Source: JAWWOW01 sp033851265 (GTDB lineage: Bacteria > Actinomycetota > Actinomycetes > JAWWOW01). Taken from it: 64,000 nucleotides of DNA. The position numbers and the translations under genes were made by a program. The notes below the pieces were generated by a model that did not search any database, had not been told where the DNA came from, and saw only the letters and a list, made by a program, of their open reading frames with translations. The stretch spans positions 127,982 through 191,981 of the forward strand of contig JAWWOW010000025.1 in the NCBI GenBank assembly GCA_033851265.1, in the 5' to 3' direction. This document shows, one piece after another, positions 60,118-64,000 of the stretch. The stretch's first letter is position 1. Each line of letters begins with the position of its first letter.

Positions 60118-60981
60118 GTGTTCCCCACGTTCCTCATCGGGCTCCGCGAGGGCCTCGAGGCGTCGCTCGTCGTGGGCATCCTCATCGCCTACCTCGTCCA
60201 GACGGGGCACCGCGACCGGCTCGCTCCGGTGTGGGGCGGGATCCTCTCGGCGCTCGCCATCAGTCTCGGCTTCGGTGCGCTCCTGCAGTTCACGAGTGCC
60301 CAGATGAGCTTCAAATCCCAGGAGGCCTTCGGCGGGTTCGCGTCGATTCTCGCCGTTGCCTTCGTCACCTGGATGGTCTTTTGGATGCGGCGTACGGCGC
60401 GGTTCCTGAAGTCGGAGATCCAGGGCAAGCTCGACGCCGCGCTCGTCCTTGGACCGATCGCTCTCGCCATCACCGCGTTTGTTGCCGTTGGCCGCGAAGG
60501 GCTCGAGACGGCGCTGTTCCTCTGGTCTGCCGTGCAGTCGACGGGGGAGACCAACGAGCCGCTCATCGGTGCCTCGCTCGGCCTGGCCGCTGCGGTCGCC
60601 CTTGGCTACCTGCTCTACAAGCGAGCGGTGCACCTGAACCTCAAGACGTTCTTCACCTGGACGGGTGCAGCCTTGGTCATCGTGGCCGCCGGTGTTTTGT
60701 CGTACGGCGTACACGACCTGCAGGAAGCCGGCATCCTTCCGGGGCTCAACACCCTGGCCTTCGATGTGAGCAGCTCAATCCCACCGTCATCGTGGTACGG
60801 CACGTTGCTCAAGGGCGTCTTCAACTTCTCGCCGCGCACGAGCGTGCTCGAGGCGGTTGTCTGGGTCGTCTACGTCATACCGGTCCTCGTCTTCTTCTTC
60901 ATGCCTAGCCGTCCCCAGGCACCGGCACCCAAGCCGGAAGCCCAGCCCGCGGCGGCGGAGTCACCTGCCCAGGTCGCCTGA
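60118..60981 (+). CDS. efeU: EfeU/Ftr1-family iron permease
   Basis: 287 aa from GTG 60118 (GGAGG nine bases upstream; a GTG at 60097 is in frame but far from a site). It has seven membrane segments and both REGLE iron-transfer motifs: LREGLEASLVV at the start and GREGLETALFLWSAVQSTGE in the middle. The C-terminal ~30 residues are Pro/Ala-rich. This oxidase-coupled high-affinity permease is controlled by the iron box 30 bases upstream and is followed by a cupredoxin lipoprotein. Confidence 0.93.
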   Translation: MFPTFLIGLREGLEASLVVGILIAYLVQTGHRDRLAPVWGGILSALAISLGFGALLQFTSAQMSFKSQEAFGGFASILAVAFVTWMVFWMRRTARFLKSEIQGKLDAALVLGPIALAITAFVAVGREGLETALFLWSAVQSTGETNEPLIGASLGLAAAVALGYLLYKRAVHLNLKTFFTWTGAALVIVAAGVLSYGVHDLQEAGILPGLNTLAFDVSSSIPPSSWYGTLLKGVFNFSPRTSVLEAVVWVVYVIPVLVFFFMPSRPQAPAPKPEAQPAAAESPAQVA

Positions 60982-61020
60982 CGACTGCTCGGATCGCCTT
61001 TCATGACAGGAGTTCTTATC

Positions 61021-61764
61021 GTGCTGCCTACCTCTCTTACTGCCCGGCTCGTCTTGCTGGCGCTGGGACCGGTGTGCGCGGCCGCGCTGGTCGGGTGTGG
61101 CAGCGACGGTGGATCGGGCGGCTCGTCCTCGGGCGTCGTCGGCGTTCGCTCCGGCAACGACACCTGCACGGCAACGAAGACGGACCTCCAGGCGGGCAAG
61201 GTCACGTTCGACGTCAAGAACGTGGGCGATGACGTAACCGAGGTCTACGTCTACGGCAAGGACGGGTCCGGGGCGTTCACGAAAATCGTCGGCGAAGTCG
61301 AGAACATCGCTCCGCAGACCAGTCGCGACTTCCCTGTGACACTGTCCAGCGGCGACTACGAGCTCGCCTGCAAGCCAGGGCAGCAGGGTGACGGCATCCG
61401 GACGAGGCTCACCGTCACCGGGACGGCAGCCGCGCCGAGTTCCAGCGCCACGACCGAGGCGAAATTCGACCGGGAGGTCGAGTTCAAAGCCGAGGACTAC
61501 AAGTTCGTGGGCCTCGAAACCTTCACGGCCAAGGTCGGCGAGAAGATCGAGTTCAAGCTCGAGAACGAAGGCCCCCACCAGCATGAGTTCGAGGTGTTCG
61601 GCCCTGATGGCCAGAAGGTCGGCGAAATCCCGCCCGTTGACTCGGGTGCAACGGGCGAAGCGATTTTCGAACTGACCAAGGCCGGCACCTACTCCTACAA
61701 GTGCGGCATCAGTAACCACGCAGACCTCGGGCTCAAAGGCACCTTCGTGGTTACCGCTAGCTGA
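61021..61764 (+). CDS. Double-cupredoxin lipoprotein, EfeO-like
   Basis: 247 aa from GTG 61021 with AGGAG eight bases upstream. The signal peptide ends in CAAALVGC, a lipobox. The first domain (VVGVRSGNDTCTATKTDLQA to LACKPGQQGDGIRTRLTVTG) resembles the N-terminal cupredoxin of EfeO, with ENIAP. The second (FKAEDYKFVGLETFTAKVGE, ENEGPHQHEFEVFGPDG, YSYKCGISNHADLGLKG) is a cupredoxin with His, Cys and His copper ligands but Leu where Met is usual. The M75 peptidase domain of full EfeO is absent. Its gene overlaps the convergent beta-helix gene by eight bases. Confidence 0.85.
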   Translation: MLPTSLTARLVLLALGPVCAAALVGCGSDGGSGGSSSGVVGVRSGNDTCTATKTDLQAGKVTFDVKNVGDDVTEVYVYGKDGSGAFTKIVGEVENIAPQTSRDFPVTLSSGDYELACKPGQQGDGIRTRLTVTGTAAAPSSSATTEAKFDREVEFKAEDYKFVGLETFTAKVGEKIEFKLENEGPHQHEFEVFGPDGQKVGEIPPVDSGATGEAIFELTKAGTYSYKCGISNHADLGLKGTFVVTAS

Positions 61765-62893
61765 CGATCTGGCTGACACTGCCAGCGGCGACGGATCCAA
61801 CGACACCGCCGGCACTCGCCGGTGACACACCGCTGATGAGGATGCGCGCCGGGTTGCCCTCGAGGCGTATCCCGCCGCGAGATGGCGCCGCGGGATAGCG
61901 GCCTTTCGGGCGGAATACCGAGCTCAGGCCGGTGAAGGCGGTGTCCGACGCCGACACGATGTGGAAGTTGGACTCTTTGTTGGTGTCCGCGAGACAACCG
62001 CTGACTGTCGAGCCCGTCGTACGGAAAACGAAGCCGTCCGGTCCGTTGTCCTGCGCGGCGCAGGCGGCGATGACCGCACGCGAGGCGTTCAGCACGAATC
62101 CGGACTGGTCGTTGTAGTAGGCGTAGCACGACGTGAGGTGTGGATTGCCGCCCTCAATGCGGTAGCCCGCGTCGCTGTTACTCACCTGGCACAGGTGGAC
62201 GAATGAGTCGGAGCCTTCAATCACGATCCCGTCGGCTCCACTGTGCTGCACGACGACGCCTTCGAGCCGACAGCCGATCTGCTGGCTGACGACGCCGCTG
62301 CCGCCGTGCTGGGTGACCAGCACATTCGTGAGCACGACGTTGCCGCGGAAGCCAGTCGTTCGCTCCGGGACCAGGATGCCGTGATTGCCGGGCTGGCCGT
62401 GCCGCCCCTTCAAACCCGTGACGTACATGTCGCGCACACCCGCGGCGCCCACCGCAGAACTGTCCGCGAACGTCACCATCGGGTGACCGTCGTCTTTCGT
62501 GCGCTGCAGGATCGTCCCGAGACCCGTTCCGGCCAGCATCACGCCGGCCCGCAGCAGGATCGGGCCGTCGACTTTGAAAACCCCATCGGGCAGCTGCACC
62601 AGCCCACCGCCAGGCAACGTGTTGCCCTGCCGACCGCGCGCGTTGGCCGCCGCCTCGATCGCACCGTTGATGACCCGGACGTTCGTCGTTGCGTCACCGC
62701 TCCAGGGCACGACGAAGATGTGTCCCTGCTGTGACCCTGCAGAGCTCGCGGAGGCGAACACCGCCGAGATCGGCGCGGGAGTCGGCGTGCTGCCGCTGCT
62801 CTTGTCCCACGGCCGTTCGAACACGGTTGCCACCCCAGCTCCAAGGCCGGCAGCGCCGGCAAGCCCGAGGAACTGCCGTCGCGAACCATCCAC
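61757..62893 (-). CDS. Tat-exported right-handed beta-helix protein
   Basis: 378 aa from a GTG at 62893, chosen because GGAG lies six bases upstream and the protein then opens with the twin-arginine signal DGSRRQFLGLAGAAGLGAG; the longer frame starts with TTG at 62953 and overlaps the esterase gene. The mature part is a pectate-lyase-like parallel beta-helix with repeated strands: FKVDGPILLRAGVMLAG, TNVLVTQHGGSG, CRLEGVVVQHSGADGIVIEG, SDAGYRIEGGNPHLTSC. Exposed residues suggest polysaccharide binding or cleavage. The 3' end overlaps the cupredoxin gene by eight bases. Confidence 0.85.
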   Translation of the reverse strand: MDGSRRQFLGLAGAAGLGAGVATVFERPWDKSSGSTPTPAPISAVFASASSAGSQQGHIFVVPWSGDATTNVRVINGAIEAAANARGRQGNTLPGGGLVQLPDGVFKVDGPILLRAGVMLAGTGLGTILQRTKDDGHPMVTFADSSAVGAAGVRDMYVTGLKGRHGQPGNHGILVPERTTGFRGNVVLTNVLVTQHGGSGVVSQQIGCRLEGVVVQHSGADGIVIEGSDSFVHLCQVSNSDAGYRIEGGNPHLTSCYAYYNDQSGFVLNASRAVIAACAAQDNGPDGFVFRTTGSTVSGCLADTNKESNFHIVSASDTAFTGLSSVFRPKGRYPAAPSRGGIRLEGNPARILISGVSPASAGGVVGSVAAGSVSQIVS

Positions 62894-62935
62894 AGGGAAC
62901 TCCGTGTCGTTGAGCTGCTGGCAAGATGCCGATGC

Positions 62936-63979
62936 ATGACGGTAATCGCTCAACCTGGTGGTTCATCGCTTGCGGGCCGGATCGACTCGCATGTCTTCTC
63001 CTCGACCGTGCTGCGCGACAACCCGCTCGGCGACGCAGCTGATCGCCCGCTGCACGTGTACCTGCCACCCGGGTACGACGACGACCCGAGTCGGCGCTAC
63101 GCATCCATCTATGTGATCCAGGGCTACACGGGCCAGATTGCGATGTGGTGGAACCGCACGGCGTTCCGCACGCCGTTCCCCGAGGCGATGGACCAGGTGT
63201 TCGCCAGCGGACAGGCACCGCCGGCCATCGTCGTCTTCCCCGAGGCGGGGTGGACCAAGTACGGCGGATCGCAATACGTCGACTCGGCGGGCACGGGCAA
63301 GTACCACACCTACCTCTGCGACGAGATCGTGCCGTGGGTCGATGCGAACTACCGGACCGTTGCCGAGCCCGCGCACCGCGGCATCACCGGTAAATCCAGT
63401 GGCGGCTTCGGCGCGATGATCACACCGATGTTGCGGCCAGATCTCTTCGGCGGCTTCGCGACGCACGCCGGCGATGCTCTGTACGAGTTCTGCTACGTCC
63501 CGGGGTTCCCGAAGGCGGTCCGTTTTCTGCGCGACTACGACGGCGACATAGTCAAATGGTGGGACGACTTCAGCTCCCGGACGTCGTTCACGAAGGAGGC
63601 CGACCACGAGCTCGTCATGCTGCTCGGGGTGACCGCCTGCTTCTCGCCGGGGGAGGACGGGACCCCTGAGCTGCCCTTCGATCCGAAGAACGGCGTCCTT
63701 CGTGACGAGGTGTGGCAGCGATGGCTGGCCTGGGACCCGGTCCGGATGGCTCCGCAGTACGGCGATGCGCTGCGCAGTCAGCGGGCGATCTGGATCGACG
63801 CGGGTACGCGCGACGAGTGGTATCTCGACATTGGGGCGGTTGCGTTCCGTGACCAGTTGACTGCGCTGGGGATCAACGATGTCCATTTTGAGTTGTTCGA
63901 CGCCAGCCATGGCGGAATCGACTATCGCTACCCAGAGTCACTGACTTACCTAGCGCAGCGGTTAGCGGTGCAGGGATAA
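62936..63979 (+). CDS. Esterase-family alpha/beta hydrolase
   Basis: 347 aa. The core reads ADRPLHVYLPPGYDDDPSRR, the oxyanion region VIQGYTGQIAMWW, the nucleophile in HRGITGKSSGGFGAMIT (GxSxG), IWIDAGTRDEWYLDIG (Asp) and LFDASHGGIDYRYP (His), the catalytic triad of S-formylglutathione-hydrolase/esterase-D-type enzymes. Length is normal. No signal peptide, so it acts in the cytoplasm. It diverges from the Tat beta-helix gene with 42 bases between the two chosen starts, and the window ends 21 bases after its stop. Confidence 0.87.
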   Translation: MTVIAQPGGSSLAGRIDSHVFSSTVLRDNPLGDAADRPLHVYLPPGYDDDPSRRYASIYVIQGYTGQIAMWWNRTAFRTPFPEAMDQVFASGQAPPAIVVFPEAGWTKYGGSQYVDSAGTGKYHTYLCDEIVPWVDANYRTVAEPAHRGITGKSSGGFGAMITPMLRPDLFGGFATHAGDALYEFCYVPGFPKAVRFLRDYDGDIVKWWDDFSSRTSFTKEADHELVMLLGVTACFSPGEDGTPELPFDPKNGVLRDEVWQRWLAWDPVRMAPQYGDALRSQRAIWIDAGTRDEWYLDIGAVAFRDQLTALGINDVHFELFDASHGGIDYRYPESLTYLAQRLAVQG

Positions 63980-64000
63980 AAAGCAGAGAAGCGGGGGGGG

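Noticed and set aside
1..64000. CRISPR array or toxin-antitoxin pair
   Set aside because: No regularly spaced repeats and no toxin or antitoxin family were recognised on either strand.
63980..64000. A- and G-runs at the end of the window
   Set aside because: This is only 21 bases after the esterase stop and at the sequence edge; it may be an assembly end and gives no interpretable feature.

Overview
The window is a 64 kb piece of a high-G+C actinobacterial chromosome. The evidence is the codon usage (mostly G or C at third positions, many GTG and a few TTG starts), a complete yrbE-mce locus, a discrete FAS-II cluster with a PucR-type regulator (FasR-like) and an AccD6-like carboxyltransferase, a homodimeric-type pyruvate dehydrogenase E1, a DtxR/IdeR-like iron box, and the families DUF3145, DUF3052, DUF2795 and DUF6893. 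The order fasR-fabD-fabH-acpP-fabF recalls Streptomyces, while accD directly after the ketosynthase recalls Mycobacterium. I do not assign a genus. No stretch longer than 300 bases lacks a feature.

Layout. 1-5300: a partial secreted LamG-like protein, a thiol-redox pair (DUF929 thioredoxin-fold protein plus VKOR), and a three-gene minus-strand operon (unknown protein, APH-type phosphotransferase, PPOX-fold protein). 5300-16200: topoisomerase IB, then a ten-gene mce locus (2 YrbE permeases, 6 Mce proteins, 2 Mce-associated proteins) with overlapping or nearly abutting genes, presumably a lipid importer. 16200-24700: DUF3145, a secreted small protein, and the fatty-acid operon fasR-fabD-fabH-acpP-fabF-accD on the minus strand. 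FabD carries a C-terminal domain that looks like a biotin carboxyl carrier domain without the biotinylated lysine. 24700-34750: a PHP-domain protein, two tandem delta-60-repeat secreted proteins, DUF2795, aceE, and divergently YjbQ, DUF3052, an anchored TIM-barrel-like protein, an AhpE-like peroxiredoxin and a zinc ribbon. 34770-40860: tRNA-Val(UAC), a TetR gene whose 3' end runs antisense into that tRNA, a cupin, the Nif3 / zinc-ribbon / RNase H-phosphatase operon, a LuxR regulator, a small membrane protein and rnpB (RNase P RNA).

40860-52500 is the most accessory-looking part. It holds a VCBS-repeat secreted protein, a CocE/NonD hydrolase, a five-gene operon (PAS-PAS-GGDEF-EAL, YceI, small membrane protein, DUF6893 microprotein, second YceI) converging on a second membrane GGDEF-EAL protein, and an XRE-MEDS regulator divergent from a minimal LuxR protein around a near-perfect palindrome. 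Imperfect copies of the 3' end of rnpB occur at 42489 and 48778. 52500-64000 is rich in secreted proteins: a beta-propeller phytase with PKD repeats, a multidomain PQQ-type sugar dehydrogenase, a CapA-like lipoprotein, an iron-box-controlled EfeU permease with a double-cupredoxin lipoprotein, a Tat-exported beta-helix protein and an esterase.

Functionally the window combines core lipid and central metabolism (FAS-II, AceE, Mce uptake), RNA maturation, thiol and iron homeostasis, c-di-GMP signalling and many exported proteins. This fits a free-living soil or water actinobacterium, which is an inference.
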